Of a stretch of 64,000 bases of DNA, positions 1-11,660 are shown piece after piece. The stretch comes from Cryptomeria japonica. Lineage: Eukaryota; Streptophyta; Pinopsida; Cupressales; Cupressaceae. The notes beneath the pieces were generated by a model. That model was not told the DNA's origin. It did no database searches and was given only the letters and a program-made list of their open reading frames with translations. The stretch spans positions 471,688,400-471,752,399 of the forward strand of contig NC_081406.1 of NCBI RefSeq assembly GCF_030272615.1, in the 5' to 3' direction. Every line of letters begins with the position of its first letter. Within the stretch, counting starts at the first letter, position 1. The position numbers and the translations under genes are program-made.

Positions 1-1
1 T

Positions 2-501
2 TGTGAAATGTATGGGCATAAAAATATTGAGTGCAGATATGGTGCAAACAATCCTATACCACACATGCATCCTAGACCATATGGTGACCGAACAAGGAAT
101 TTTGATAACCGAGTGAACAGGAACTGACAAAGATCCTATGACAATCAGTTTAGTCCATTCAAAATGGAAAAGGTAACAAATGTTGTGTGTACCTTTTGTA
201 ATAAAATTGGTCATGTGGCTATGAACTGTAGAAAAAGAATAAGAAAAGGAAATGCAGGTTAATGGAGATCATCTAGTATGGTCTGTTACCACTACAACAA
301 ACTGGGGCACTTGGCAAAGTTTTGCAGAACCGGTAACAGTAAATCGGTCAATTCTACTAAGGATCAGAAAGGCAAGCAAAAATTGATGTTGAGGAAACAA
401 GAGAAGATATGAATAAGACATGGAAAAAGAAGAGTGAAGAAGTGCCTGTAGAAGAAGTCACTCCTTCACCTAGTGAAGAGAGTCCAACACCGGTGACTTA
501 A
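2..501 (+). pseudogene. gag tail with three CCHC zinc knuckles (element A)
   Basis: Frame 2 reads a partial knuckle at the window edge (CEMYGHKNIEC), then a complete CX2CX4HX4C knuckle at 188-229 (CTFCNKIGHVAMNC), then a third at about 284-325 whose second Cys has become Tyr (CYHYNKLGHLAKFC). An in-frame TAA at 260-262 separates the second and third knuckles. Past about 360 the frame shifts and the chain ends in a Pro/Glu/Ser-rich tail. Such knuckles bind RNA in Gag and help package the retrotransposon transcript. The stop and frame changes make this copy non-functional. The 5' part of gag lies outside the window. Confidence 0.7.
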
Positions 502-866
502 GCCTGTCTAAAACGGCTAAGGGGAGCGTAACGGTAAAACATATTTCAAACCCTTTTTGTAGAATAAGCAAGAAAGAACCTTTTTGAATTTTAAATTTTG
601 GTGACTTTTTGTGTTGACATGTCAATCAACTAGTATTTCACGTAAGCAACGAAATTAGGGTTCGTAACCTAACAGTATGAGCATTTATTACGGTCGGTAA
701 AAAGGATAAAAACAAGTTTTACCTTATCATTTTTACCCTAATCCTTTTGAAAAAGAATTGAAGCGATTGCAGAGCAGAGCAAGATAGTCTTGGTGCGAAT
801 TAGAAAATTGCTTTGTGATTAAAGAGAAATCAAGTAGAATAGGAAGCTGCAGAGAAGTGAACGAGA
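502..866 (+). other. Spacer between gag tail and extra ORF (element A)
   Basis: There is no coding signal here. The stretch is AT-rich and contains a TATA-like ggataaaaac near 700 followed by a purine-rich leader of about 150 bases before the extra ORF. This could be a separate promoter and 5' leader for that ORF, but nothing proves transcription. It could equally be a scar left by the loss of pol. Confidence 0.3.
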
Positions 867-3800
867 GTGCATTTGAACAATTCAACCGGGAAACAGAGCG
901 ATGTGCAAGACATTAGGTATTCCTTTGAAAACTGTCTTGAATCTTGTTTATCTAGAATGACATCTACGTCTAAGTCTATAGAGAGATTATTGATCACTGC
1001 TGAGCTTGAGGAAGCTGTAAAGGCAGAGAAAATTATGTCTTATAATGCGTTGTCGCAAGTCCCAAGTGGAGTCGTTATCCAAGGTGATTTGTCCAGCTAT
1101 ATAGACTAAAAAATTGAAGATATGGGAACTCTTCACATCTATACTCAGCTGAAATCACTCTGTGACAAGGAAGGAAATATTGAAGCTAAATATTCTAGGG
1201 TTTTTGAGAAAGGATTTCATAATGCTGCCTACCCTCTTGAAAATTTTGAAGAAGAGCACATAAGAATAATTCCGAGTCGAGTACATGGAGAGAATATATA
1301 TTTGGAAAGGACTCACACAATTACCAAGGAAGCCATTAGGGCTGTAACGGGTTATTGCTCAACCGGTAAAGTTCTTGAGTTGAGGAAAATCACTAAAGAT
1401 ACAATCTTCAAGCTAACTGGTTCCACCTCTAATGGGCGTGCTTTCTCTGTTAACAATATCAGAGATCCTGCGGTGAAACTTGTAGCAATGGTGATAGGAT
1501 ACAAAGTATTTTAATCTAGTAGACTTAACAGTGTTCCATTCGCAACAATTCATACAACACATAGTATGATTGTTGAAAATAAAGACTATGATATTTGTGA
1601 AGCTATCAGAGTCCATCTATTTCTAAATTTGAAGTCCATAAAAAAGGACAATACCCAGAAGTTCAAGTTTGGTCAGCTATTGGCTAGGTTATTTTTCTAC
1701 TTTCAAAATTTTCTACCTGGTATAGGTGACATTGAATGGTCCATAGAACAACCGGCCAATGCTCAGATAAGAAACAACATTAAGGTTGTAAAGAATACCT
1801 TTTCAGCTGCAACCAACAGGTATTTTAATGAATTTAAAAAAAATTGAGTCTGAGAATGAGGGTACCTAAAGATGTAGTAAGACACTTTGAAAAAGACATA
1901 ATCTTCATAGTTACTACCGACTTTTTCTTAATGCAAGCAAGAGAACACAGAGAGGAAGAGATGGAAGATATGAGCTATGAATTCAATCATGACTTATTGG
2001 TTGGCTATGATAATACCCTATTAGCATCGCCTATAGACAAAAAGAAGGCAAAATTGGATATTCTAGCAATCCAATTTGCACCTGTTGAAACCTATATTGC
2101 ATCTATAGCTAAAGCTAAAGGAAAGCAAAATAAAAGTGAGGAAAAATCTCCTGTGAAGAAAACTACAAGGGTGACTCAAAGTGTCCTAAGCAAGAAGGAA
2201 CCAACACCTAAGATAATTGAGAAAAAGGAGAGTGTACCAAAGAAGAGGAGGAACAAGAATTAATTTTGCAACCAGAGTCTGAGGGAACAGAGTCTGACGA
2301 AGAACCTAAGAAGGAGAAAGCATTTGGTAGAACATCTAAGAAGGCAAAGGTAGTGCCAAAGGTAACTACACCATTAGAAATTGCCACCTACAAACCTGAC
2401 ACAATATTTGAAAGAACAATGAAGTCATTGGGAAGGAACAGGTTTGAAAATGTTAAAGAACATTATGATTCTTTTACTGTAGATGAGCAAAAGCAAATAC
2501 ACCAACAGGTAATAACCTTGTTGAATCACTACTGTAGATATCCACATGAATTAGAGAAAGATATTTCAGTTTCCTTGTATAATATGTTGTTAGAAAAATG
2601 GGAAGAAGCCACTCAGTTAGAAAAATAAATTATTGATGAATTATTTGTACAACATTTTCCCACATTATCATAAGATGGAATTAGTGCTTTGACTAAGGAA
2701 TACAAAGTATATTTTAATTTTAAAATTAGGAGATTGGAGCTTCTTAATGGAAAAGGGCAGTTATTGAGACAGAAACTCACCAACTAGCCTGTGTAATCAA
2801 ACAAAGGATAGATAACCTCCAATCTATCGATAAGGATGAAACCACAGATGATGTTTCTCTACCAGAAATGGATATAGAGGAAATTGTTCCAGCTGATATA
2901 GTCTACTTAACCAAGAAGAAGGATGACTCGGTTATTCATGTTGATGAGGACATTGAGGATTCAGTGGACCTATCTGAAGATACTACTGCACCAGATATGG
3001 ATCCTCCTTCAATCATAGAAGTACATGATACAATAGGTGATCAACCGGGTACTAAACTAGAGGAGTCAATATACTAGCAATTGAACAACTAGAGAAACCC
3101 CAATCTCCATCGGTCATTGAGATCACTCAAAAGGAGACCACTGAGGAAGCTGCTACTCAAAAAGCAGAAGATCAAAACAGACACAAATACAGAAAGAGCC
3201 ATCATTAAGTGTATACCCTCTGAAAAGGGAAAGCAAAAACTGCTTGATGATGATAATGATGAAGACTCTTTAAGAATTTCAGGACCTGTCGATATGAATA
3301 CCTTGAGTGCTTCTGAAATGATGAAGCTTGCTACTATTATGCAAACTCGTGCACATAAGAAGAGGTCGAAAGAACAAAGAATAGAGGTAGAGACAATCCA
3401 AAATGCTGTAGAAATTTTGTCTGGATTACTACTGGAAATCTCTGTTGCACATCTTCCCACTCCAATCAACAAACTTGGTCAGTTAGTTCAGAGATCAAAT
3501 CAAAACACTTAAAGATGCGGCTCAAATGTCTGTTGAGCAGAGCCATAAGAAGGCATATGGAGATAAGCTAGCAAAGTACATTGAGAATGGCAAAATGGCT
3601 TTATCTCATAATGACAGTCTATTGAAGAAAGCTATTGAATCTGGAGGAAAGTATCTTACCTCTACCTCCAATGTTACTTTCTTTTATTATGATATTACTA
3701 AGAATCAAGTTGAAACTAAGCAGGAAATAGAAAGGTTATGCAAGGCATATGTCCCACTCCAGGACTCTATTCATGTCTTTAACCGGTCTATAGATGAACT

Positions 3801-4092
3801 ACATGACAGACTGATCAGAAATGATAATGAGAAAGCTAAGAGATTCCAATCTCTAAGAGAGCTCAAGAGTCAGCTCACCTCATAGATTGACATTCTTCAG
3901 AGAGCCTACTCCCATGCAGAAGCTATTCTTGCCACTCCTAAAACGTGCTTGCTTGACTTAATGGAAGAATTGGATTCTTAGCTGCTATCTACCTCAGAGT
4001 ATACAAATCACATACTGGAATCATGGCAGAATGATCTATCTCAGATGAAGCATAATTTCAACAATATTTTCATGAGAATTGCTAATGCATGA
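867..4092 (+). pseudogene. Degenerate extra ORF of element A (about 1000 codons)
   Basis: This is a long protein-like region split by in-frame stops (TAA at 1107-1109 and 1512-1514) and frameshifts, one at a run of A residues near 1836-1843 and another near 2235. The first ATG in the opening frame is at 957. The N-terminal third (to about 1850) looks globular; it is followed by a Lys/Glu-rich, probably disordered middle and a C-terminal third with helical, coiled-coil-like spacing ending at TGA 4090-4092. The C-terminal part matches the ORF of element B, for example MEELDS/LESWQNDL here against MEELAI/LDTWSTDM there. Its place between gag and the 3' LTR is that of the additional or envelope-like ORFs of plant copia elements. 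I recognise no enzyme domain. Confidence 0.6.
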
Positions 4093-4179
4093 ATTTGTTT
4101 CCAAATGTAATATATGCTGAACTCTTTGATACAGATGTTTCTATATATATGTATGTATTTTACTTGATCATTTTGACAC

Positions 4180-4196
4180 TGTTGTCAAAGGGGGAG
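4180..4196 (+). promoter_or_regulatory. Upstream polypurine tract copy (element A)
   Basis: The sequence tgttgtcaaagggggag resembles the main polypurine tract about 180 bases downstream. Families B, P and C2 have the same pair. It may be a second plus-strand priming site. Confidence 0.5.
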
Positions 4197-4352
4197 TAAT
4201 AATATGTATGTGTGTTTTTGAAATTTTTTATTTATACATGCATTAAGGGGGACTATTACAACATTAAGGGAGTATGTGTATATATATGTAGATATGTTGT
4301 GTATGCACACTTAGCAGTATTGTAAATTACTCAAAATTTTCTAAGTGTTGCC

Positions 4353-4373
4353 ATCAATGCCAAAGGGGGAGAT
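4353..4373 (+). promoter_or_regulatory. Polypurine tract of element A
   Basis: caatgccaaagggggagat lies directly before the TGTTGG start of the 3' LTR. It is the expected plus-strand priming site for reverse transcription. Confidence 0.8.
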
Positions 4374-5476
4374 TGTTGGCTTCATGATGATTGTAATATA
4401 TTCATCACTTGTTGTCATTGATGAAACACTCACACACACATATGATAACAATGACTACCAGTGTAACTTGAATTGGTTTACACTATCAACCGGTATGTTT
4501 AAGGTCTATCTATAACTGGTACCTTGTGACAACTGGTATGTGCCTTTGAGATAACCTGTGTTAACACCAGATCAACATCAAAATCATGATGAAGATGAAG
4601 AAGAAGATCAAGTGGAATATTCCATAACAACGATTCACTAGTTTTATTCCAACCGGTATTAAACTGCTCTAACCGGTATCTGTTTTTGTGACGAGTTACC
4701 AGGACCGTTTGTTTAGCGGTCATTTTTGTGATGAGTTATGATTACATGTCTAGATTCACTGCACCTAGGAAATTGTGTTTCTATGGCCGACATAAGGTTT
4801 GTATGTCTATTTAAAGACATCGTAGAGAATCATTTTTGTTGTTGTTGAGATATAGAGAGTTGTTATGTGAAAAGTGTGATTTCTTTTTGTTGAGAAGTGA
4901 TAAGTGTTAAGATGCAGAGCAATGTTGAATGCACTTAGAAGGATCTGATCAAGCAAGTTTTGTGATACTCAGAATAGATCATACTACTCTTGTTGTTTTC
5001 TAACCATTACAACAGATACAAATCCCTTAAACGGGTAAGCTCTAACAAGCTTCATTGTACAAATCCTCTAACAAGGTGATCCATTATTTTGGATTCTCAA
5101 ATCCTCTAGTGAAGTTACTCCTAACAAGATAGTACTCTTAACAGGGTATAAGCTTCTAATTAAGCTTGGAATCTCTAACAAGATTCGCTCCTAGCAGAGC
5201 TCTTTGTAAGACCTTAACCGATCAGTTTTCTATTACTACAGATAGTTAACTTGTGAGTTCCATCTCACCGTGGTTTTTACCTATTTGGGTTTTCCACGTA
5301 TAAACACTTGTGTTATGGTGGATGTTCTACTTTATGTGGATGGTATTATTTCATTTTGGATAGCATGTATTTTGTTTAACTGCTTGGTTAACTTCATCTT
5401 CCGATTAATGTTTAAAGTAGTGTGTGTTTTGGTGTCACTGATTCACCCCCCCTCTCAGTGCTTTTCAAGTCCATCA
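4374..5476 (+). repeat. 3' LTR of element A
   Basis: This LTR of 1103 bp starts TGTTGGCTTC after the polypurine tract and ends in ccatca. It has a TATA-like tatttaaag near 4808, a mini-hairpin array at about 5015-5215, and a C-run followed by tctcag close to its end. It is related to, but clearly diverged from, the LTR of element B. Confidence 0.8.
5015..5215 (+). other. Mini-hairpin array in LTR (element A)
   Basis: Several short inverted repeats follow one another, each with a six-base loop of CTAACA type. Clear cases are AAGCT-CTAACA-AGCTT (5037-5052), AAGCTT-CTAATT-AAGCTT (5150-5167), AATCT-CTAACA-AGATT (5170-5185) and GCTC-CTAGCA-GAGC (5187-5200). Stem sequences differ while pairing is kept. 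Confidence 0.7.
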
Positions 5477-6979
5477 CTCTCTTAATAAATGATACTAGAT
5501 TGCAATGTATTTAGTCCTTGAATGCATTACCAGATTCTTTGAAATATTAATAAAAAATGTATTATCACAAATAATAGGAATTGTCTCATCATACTTCACC
5601 TTGATATCTCTAAGAGTTGCTCGGCATAGTTTGAGTACAAAAAAATGTTGTTGTAATGTATTATACCTCTATAGTAGATAATGACACTAAATATGATTTC
5701 TTACATAACCAAGAGACCAATGTGTTTCCAAAAAAAAATCCACCACCACTTGTACTTCTTCTATCATCAACACATCTAACCCAATCAATATATGTATATG
5801 CTTTCAATGTGAAATCATCACGCTTCTTATACCATAGTCCATTATCCAGTCCATTTCAAATATTTGAATATTCTTTTCACTGCCTGTTCATGAGATTGCT
5901 TGCGATTATTTTGATATTTGACAACCAAACTGACAACCTACATAAAAACCATTCTTTAAGAAAGTCAAATGCAACAATCAGACAATCATAGATCTATATT
6001 ATTTCTAATAAACATTCAGAAACCCATCATCCTTGCTTAACTTACAACTAGTAGCCATAGGGGTTGCAACTGCTTTAGAATTCTCTATCTCAAACTTCTT
6101 CAAAATCTCTTTGATATACTTGGTTTGAGAAATGAAAATGCCTTTTTCTGATTGAGTAACTTGAAGATAAAATAAAAATGATAGCTCACCTATCATATAC
6201 ATCTCAAATTCCTTCTGCATCTCTTCTACAATTTTTTCACATACATTATCATCTCCTCCAAATATGATATCATCAACATATACAATAACAATCAATGGTT
6301 TATTACCTTCAACTTTGAAATAAATATTGTTATATGTAGTACCTTTTCTAAAATTTTATTGCAACAAATACCTATCCAACCTTGCATACCAAACTCTAGG
6401 AGTTTTCTTGAGTTCATAAAATGTCTTCTTGAATCTCCAAACCATATCTAGATCTTTTGAAAGCTTGAATCTATCTAGTTGTTTAATGTATACTTCTTCT
6501 TCAAGTTCTCCATTCAAGAATGCTGACTTGACATCCATATAATATACTTTAAAGTTCTTGTAAGAAACAAATGCAAGAAACATCCTTATAGCCTCTATTC
6601 TTGCAACTGAAACAAACTTCTCCTCAAAATCTATGCCTTCAATATGTGAATTACCCTTACATACCAATCTCGCCTTGTTCCTTGTGAATTTTTCATCTTC
6701 ATTCAACTTGTTTCAGAACACCCACTTAGTTCCTATCATATTCTTATCCATTGGTCCAGGTACTAATTCCCATGTTTTATTATTCTCTATTTGATTTGTC
6801 TCCTCTTCTATTTCCTTAATCCAACTTTCATTCTTACTAGCTTCTATGTAGGTCTTTGGTTCCACTTGAGATAAGAAACAATAGTTATTTTTTACTAGTT
6901 TTTGCAAGTCTTCTTCTTGTTTGAACTCCTTTATTTTTACCTCCAATGATCTGTTCCTCTGAGTGATTCTTTCATACAT
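5477..6979 (-). pseudogene. M1 pol: reverse transcriptase and RNase H
   Basis: Minus-strand fragments give the copia RT order: ESWIKEIEEETNQIENNKTW and GTKWVF (6713-6979), [18 protein letters not shown] (6356-6706), and the catalytic box [12 protein letters not shown] (6005-6295). Then RNase H follows, with an ICDNTFFINISKN-like stretch near 5500-5600. The frame changes at about 6300, 6706 and 6000. The RNase H 3' end is cut off by the LTR of element A. When intact, this enzyme copies element RNA to DNA; this copy cannot. Confidence 0.75.
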
Positions 6980-8050
6980 ACTTTGCTAGTTTCTTAGGTG
7001 TTTTTTCAGGTCCTTTTTCTTTTGCACTTGTCTCTTCTTTTTCTCCTGGACAAACCTTCTCTTCTGCAAACATGATAACAACTTCTATTTTTGTCTGTGA
7101 TTCAGGCATAGTCTCATTTTTATTCCATTCTTTACTAACTCTACTCTCCATAATCTTGTTTAGCATCTTGTTATAACACTAGTATGTTTTACTCCTTTTA
7201 GAGTATCCCAATAATATGCCTGTATCTAATCTTACATCAAACTTCCCTAGATCTTCCTGATCTCTCCTTATGTATCCTTAGCTTCCAAATATTCTAAAAT
7301 ACTTGACTATAGGAGGTCTTCCATTCCATAGCTCATAAGGTGTTTTAATGTGATTTACTCTTATCTGACCTTGTTAGAATTTAAACAATAGTATGCAGAG
7401 CCTCTTTCTAGTACACATTAGGCAAATTAGTATCCTTTATCATAGTTTTAGCCATTTCAACAACAATCCTATTCTTTCTTTCAACAACTTCAATTTGTTG
7501 AGGGGTCCTAGAAGGAAAAAAATATCTTCTAATACCATACTCTTCACAGAATATATCAAAATCTCATCCTCTATCAAACCTTAAACATTTGATCTTAGCA
7601 TCAACTTGATTATAAACCATAGAATTGAATATTTAAAACTTTTGTAATTCTTCAAATTTTTCTCTTAATAAAGTAACATATGTCATTCTAGAATAATCAT
7701 CAATAAGAAACATATATACCTTTCACCATTTAGTCGTCTTGTCCTTGTAGGTCCATATACATATGTATGAACCAAATTCAAAGGTTTTAAAGTTTAATAC
7801 TCCTTGTTGTTGAATCTCCTCTTCGTTTGATTTCCCAACTAACATTCCCTACACATAGTATCAACAGGTTTGATAATCTTTGATAAATACCTTACAACAT
7901 GAGTAGAACTAATTTTCACCATATTGTCAAAGTTTATATGTGCCACCATTTTGTGCCATACCTATCATTCACTTCTTTGCAACAACATACAACTTATTCC
8001 ACCATTATCATTCACATAGTAGACATTGCCATTAGTTCTTACACCTTCTA
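6972..8050 (-). pseudogene. M1 pol: integrase, heavily degenerate
   Basis: Minus-strand pieces in several frames match copia integrase: a CREC remnant near 7850, DDYSRMTYVTLL near 7690, an FCEEYGIRRYF and QQIEVVERKNR core near 7440-7560, and the KYFRIFGS / GILLGYSKRSK region near 7190-7330. The linker to RT (6972-7166) is Lys/Glu-rich. No frame is open for more than about 65 codons. When intact, integrase joins element DNA to host DNA. Confidence 0.65.
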
Positions 8051-8053
8051 CAG

Positions 8054-8470
8054 CTAGTCTCTTGAAACTTTATTTTCTAATCTCACATCTAGACCATGAA
8101 ATATGATCTTATAAACCTTGCTACACATTTGGCTAACACTCAAAAGATTATGTCTCAAATCCTTAACATAATAAACATCATCAGTCTTATGCATACCATC
8201 AATTGAAATAGTACCTTTACCACAAATAGGTGCAACTTCCTCAACTGCAAATTTTACAAACCCACCATCATATTTCTCAAAATAAATAAACTTTCCTTTA
8301 TCACCCATCATATGATCTGAACATCTAGACTCAATTATCCATGTATTATGATCTACTTCTGCATCCAATGCAGTCTTCACATTGATTGTTTTTTCATTGT
8401 TCTCTTCTAGATTACCAGACCTTTCATCACTCTTCTCCTCTATAACTAAGAATAATGATTCTTCATTTGA
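8054..8470 (-). pseudogene. M1 protease / gag-pre-integrase region
   Basis: The open stretch of 108 codons contains WIIESRCSDHMMGD, the copia protease active-site region, followed by DDVYYVKDLRHNLLSVSQ, typical of the gag-pre-integrase domain. The catalytic Asp-Ser-Gly is Glu-Ser-Arg here, so the enzyme would be inactive even without the other lesions. C2 shows the same Asp-to-Glu change; P2 keeps DSG. Confidence 0.7.
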
Positions 8471-9440
8471 GTACCATCTTATTTTTTAGATGAATAGGTC
8501 TCCATTGAAAAAAAATTCTTCTTAATTTTATATCTGTCATCTATTCTCTTATTTCTATTATTCCCTCTGTGATTGTCTCTTCCCTTGTTATCATCATTAG
8601 TTCTTCTATCATTTAGTCTTCTCTATAAGTAAATCTATAATCATAATGACCAATTCTTCCACAAGTGAACACTTCAAGGGTAAATTTGTATTTTCTAGAT
8701 CCCTTCTTCTGTCTTCTCACAAAGTTTTCTTCTATCTCATCCATCTTATTGCTTTCATTAGGTTTATCTTAAATCTTCTTGGTAGCTTTAAATGTTGCGT
8801 TTTTCTTCTCTTTTTGCAAATTATCTAGTTCAACAATCTCAAAGGAGTGAGCCATACAATTGATCCTAGGTATATTTATCCATATCATGACTTTATTCAA
8901 TGGCATACTTAGGTTTGTAGCATTTAGGCAGTGTCAACATCACTTTTCTCACAACTTCACTTCTTATAATTTACCACTGGAATACCCCTAATAGCACCCA
9001 CAATCTCATTTACTCTATGTAGATAGATTTCAATGTTCTCATCATCAGACATATTTAGGTTCTCAAATTTATGCTTTAAATTATTCAACTTTGCTTGCTT
9101 TGTCTTTTGATCACTTTCATATACACTACTCAAATTCTCACAAATCTCTTTAGTTCACTTCAACCCTATAACTTTTGAAAATACTGAATCACTTAAACAA
9201 CTGATAATTACAACTTTAGACTTCGAATTGTTCTCACATGCCTTAATCTCATATAAAGTTTGAGGACTATTTGATAGAGAAGTATATCCAGTCTAGATAA
9301 TTTCTCATATTCTAGTCGATAGAGATTCCAAATAACATTCCATTCTTTCCTTTCAATAAGAGTAACTTGTGCCATCAAAGTTTGGTGCTTTGTAGTTAAC
9401 TTCCTACGCAATTTCAGATCTTCCTCAAGTGGTTAAGCTT
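8471..9440 (-). pseudogene. M1 gag, degenerate
   Basis: Minus-strand translation gives recognisable copia Gag: RMECYLESLSTRI near 9310, KVVIISCLSDSVFSKVIGLK near 9180, and SVYESDQKTKQAKLNNLKHK near 9080. A degraded zinc knuckle (CGRIGHYD) lies near 8650. Stops and frameshifts occur throughout. Gag forms the cytoplasmic particle in which reverse transcription takes place. Confidence 0.65.
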
Positions 9441-9456
9441 CTCTAAAAGGAACCAA

Positions 9457-9468
9457 GCTTTGATACCA
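9457..9468 (-). promoter_or_regulatory. Primer-binding site of M1
   Basis: On the minus strand it reads TGGTATCAAAGC, two bases after the LTR end. This is the initiator Met tRNA primer site (usual form TGGTATCAGAGC) with one change. Confidence 0.8.
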
Positions 9469-10274
9469 ATGTTGAACATACCATAGGAATGAGAGGGGGT
9501 TGAATTAGTTCGGACCTCAAAATATCAAAATAATTTACTTCTGATCTATTAAAATTCAAACCATAATTAGCTTATGTTGGGTGAAAATTTTGTAAATTGG
9601 GGAAATTCACAAAATTGTGATTTCAGCCACAATATGCGAGATTAAATCTCTCCTAATTATAGGGAAGGATCCCCCTTTTTATTATTACTCTCTATTTAGA
9701 ACAAAATAATAACTATGAATTCTAATATAAACTTGGACGATATGTTATCTTGTTCTCTCTTTTAGAACAAATGTTTTTTTTTTCTTCCAAAAAAGATGTT
9801 ACAATTTTAAGCAATTTTGATTAACACAACTTCAAAATCACTATAGAATAACTCAAAGTATTATAATGAACGATAAAAAGAAAAAGAAGAAAAGTTTCCA
9901 TGAAAGCACAAAGTCTTTTGTTGCTTCCGCTGGACGAGAAGATAGTAATTAAGCACAAAGTCTTACAAATACTATAATCCTATCAACCTTTGACAAATTA
10001 CTTTTGTAACCAATTTACTTTCTCAAGATAACAAGACAAAGCATAAAGTCTTCATATTAATATGTAATTATAATTTCTACAATCTTTACTTGAAATAACA
10101 AAATGAAGCTCAAAGTCTTCAAATAGCCATCCCTTGTACTAATTTTATTTCACAAACCTTGAGATGTAACACAGAGTTTACAAGACAAAGTTTATTCTAC
10201 TCTTTAATAATATTTATTCAGAATGCTTTTACTTGATCAAAACAAGGTTTTATAATGAGAATGACATACAAACA

Positions 10275-11481
10275 TGTTGGGAATTTGGAGGAATTGATTA
10301 AGTGTTGCATTGATGTCAACACTAGCTGTTTTGCTATATATCGACTTCCAGTAGAGTGGTTGGTCTTTGATGTTGATCTACATATTTGTCTCCAGGTTTG
10401 GTCCGGCTGTTGGAATTGGTTTGGATTGGTCATTCATGTGTTCCTGATGTGTATCACATTCAGTTGGTTCAGGATTTGATGATTTGGTTGCTATCATATG
10501 TTCTAGTAAGCCTTTTGGTTATTGGTAAGTGTTTTACTGGTAGCGCTTTGATGAAGATCTTTTGATGAATCCGCTAAGTGATATTGGTGCAGCTTCTAGG
10601 AGGTTATCAGGATGCTGATTGTTATCATGTTCATGTTCCAGTTGTTTGTGGTGTTTCATTTGGCTTATGGTGACCTATTTTAAGTCTGATGGTTATTATT
10701 TTAGGTTATGGACCGGTTTATGTAACGTGTTGGTTGACGCTCCCGATGCATCACTGATTGTATTTATTGTTTGGTTTATGTTGTTCCGGTCTTAGGCCAT
10801 CTTGGTTTATCATTGGTTTGTGGGATTATTTAACAGATTTATTGTATTATCTTTTAGGCAGCCGACCTAATTGTTTAGGTCCCGAGTTGGTATATATATG
10901 ATGTAAGATATCTTTGTAGATCATGTGGTATAGTGTGCGAATAAAGTTGTAATCATATGCAGAGGTTTTGGTCGATCATAGGTGATTGAATTGGGTTTGT
11001 GAAAGAGGTTTAAGACCTCTGATATTGATCTTAACCGGAACTGTACTCAGGCATAGGAGATGCTATTCTTGAAGTTCATTCATCTTTCCGGATTGTAGTA
11101 TGTATTTCTTTGTAGTCAGTGAGGCTCCTTTTATGATGGGCAATGCACTCTAGGTTGTTGGCCTTCCTGTATGTGCAGGCCCCTCTTATTGTAATCACAT
11201 ACTTGCTACAAAAGTATTATCTGACTGTGGGTAGGCTTCCCACCGTGATTTTTCCCTTTACTGGGTTTTCCACGTACAAATCATGGTGTTATGTGTTTTG
11301 GATGGTTGGTAATTGTTCTATGATTTATGTTTATGCTTAATTGTTATATATTTTATTCCGGTATTTGATTTATGCATTATGGTAAAAGGTTTAGTGTGCT
11401 TAAAGTTTTATAATCTGTTGACAACTAATTAACCCCCCCCCCCCCCCCCCAAATCTCAGTTGTCCACTGGTTATCCTAACA
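10275..11481 (+). repeat. Solo LTR S1 inside the M1 LTR
   Basis: A 1207-bp LTR begins TGTTGGGAATTTGG and ends ...ggttatcctaaca. No internal element sequence is attached. The flanks are aaaca (10270-10274) and taaca (11482-11486), a 5-bp TSD with one mismatch. A TATA-like ggtatatatatg is near 10890, and an 18-20 base C-run starts at about 11432. Unequal recombination between two LTRs is the usual origin of such a solo copy. Confidence 0.75.
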
Positions 11482-11660
11482 TAACACTCACCATAAACCA
11501 CAATGTATTCAACACAAATTTTGAATGCCAAATATGTCTTCTTATTTGATCAAATGTGCAAAATAACAATATGAACTCAAAGTATCACTTTGATTTTCAC
11601 TTCGACAGAGCTTCATTGCATAAAATTAAACATTATAATTACAATGAGAAACCTCATATA

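Larger units (their letters stand above)
1..5476 (+). mobile_element. Element A: copia-type LTR element, 3' part
   Basis: The window opens inside this element. In order it shows a gag tail with zinc knuckles, a spacer, a long degenerate extra ORF, two polypurine tracts and a 3' LTR of about 1.1 kb. No protease, integrase or reverse transcriptase lies between the gag tail and the extra ORF. Either this is a non-autonomous derivative or pol has been deleted. It ends inside the RNase H region of the minus-strand element M1, so A inserted into M1. The right-hand target duplication should be ctctc at 5477-5481; the left copy is outside the window. Confidence 0.75.

Noticed and set aside
5656-5991. 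Plus-strand open stretch of 111 codons
   Set aside because: Antisense to the RNase H/RT part of M1; no independent evidence.
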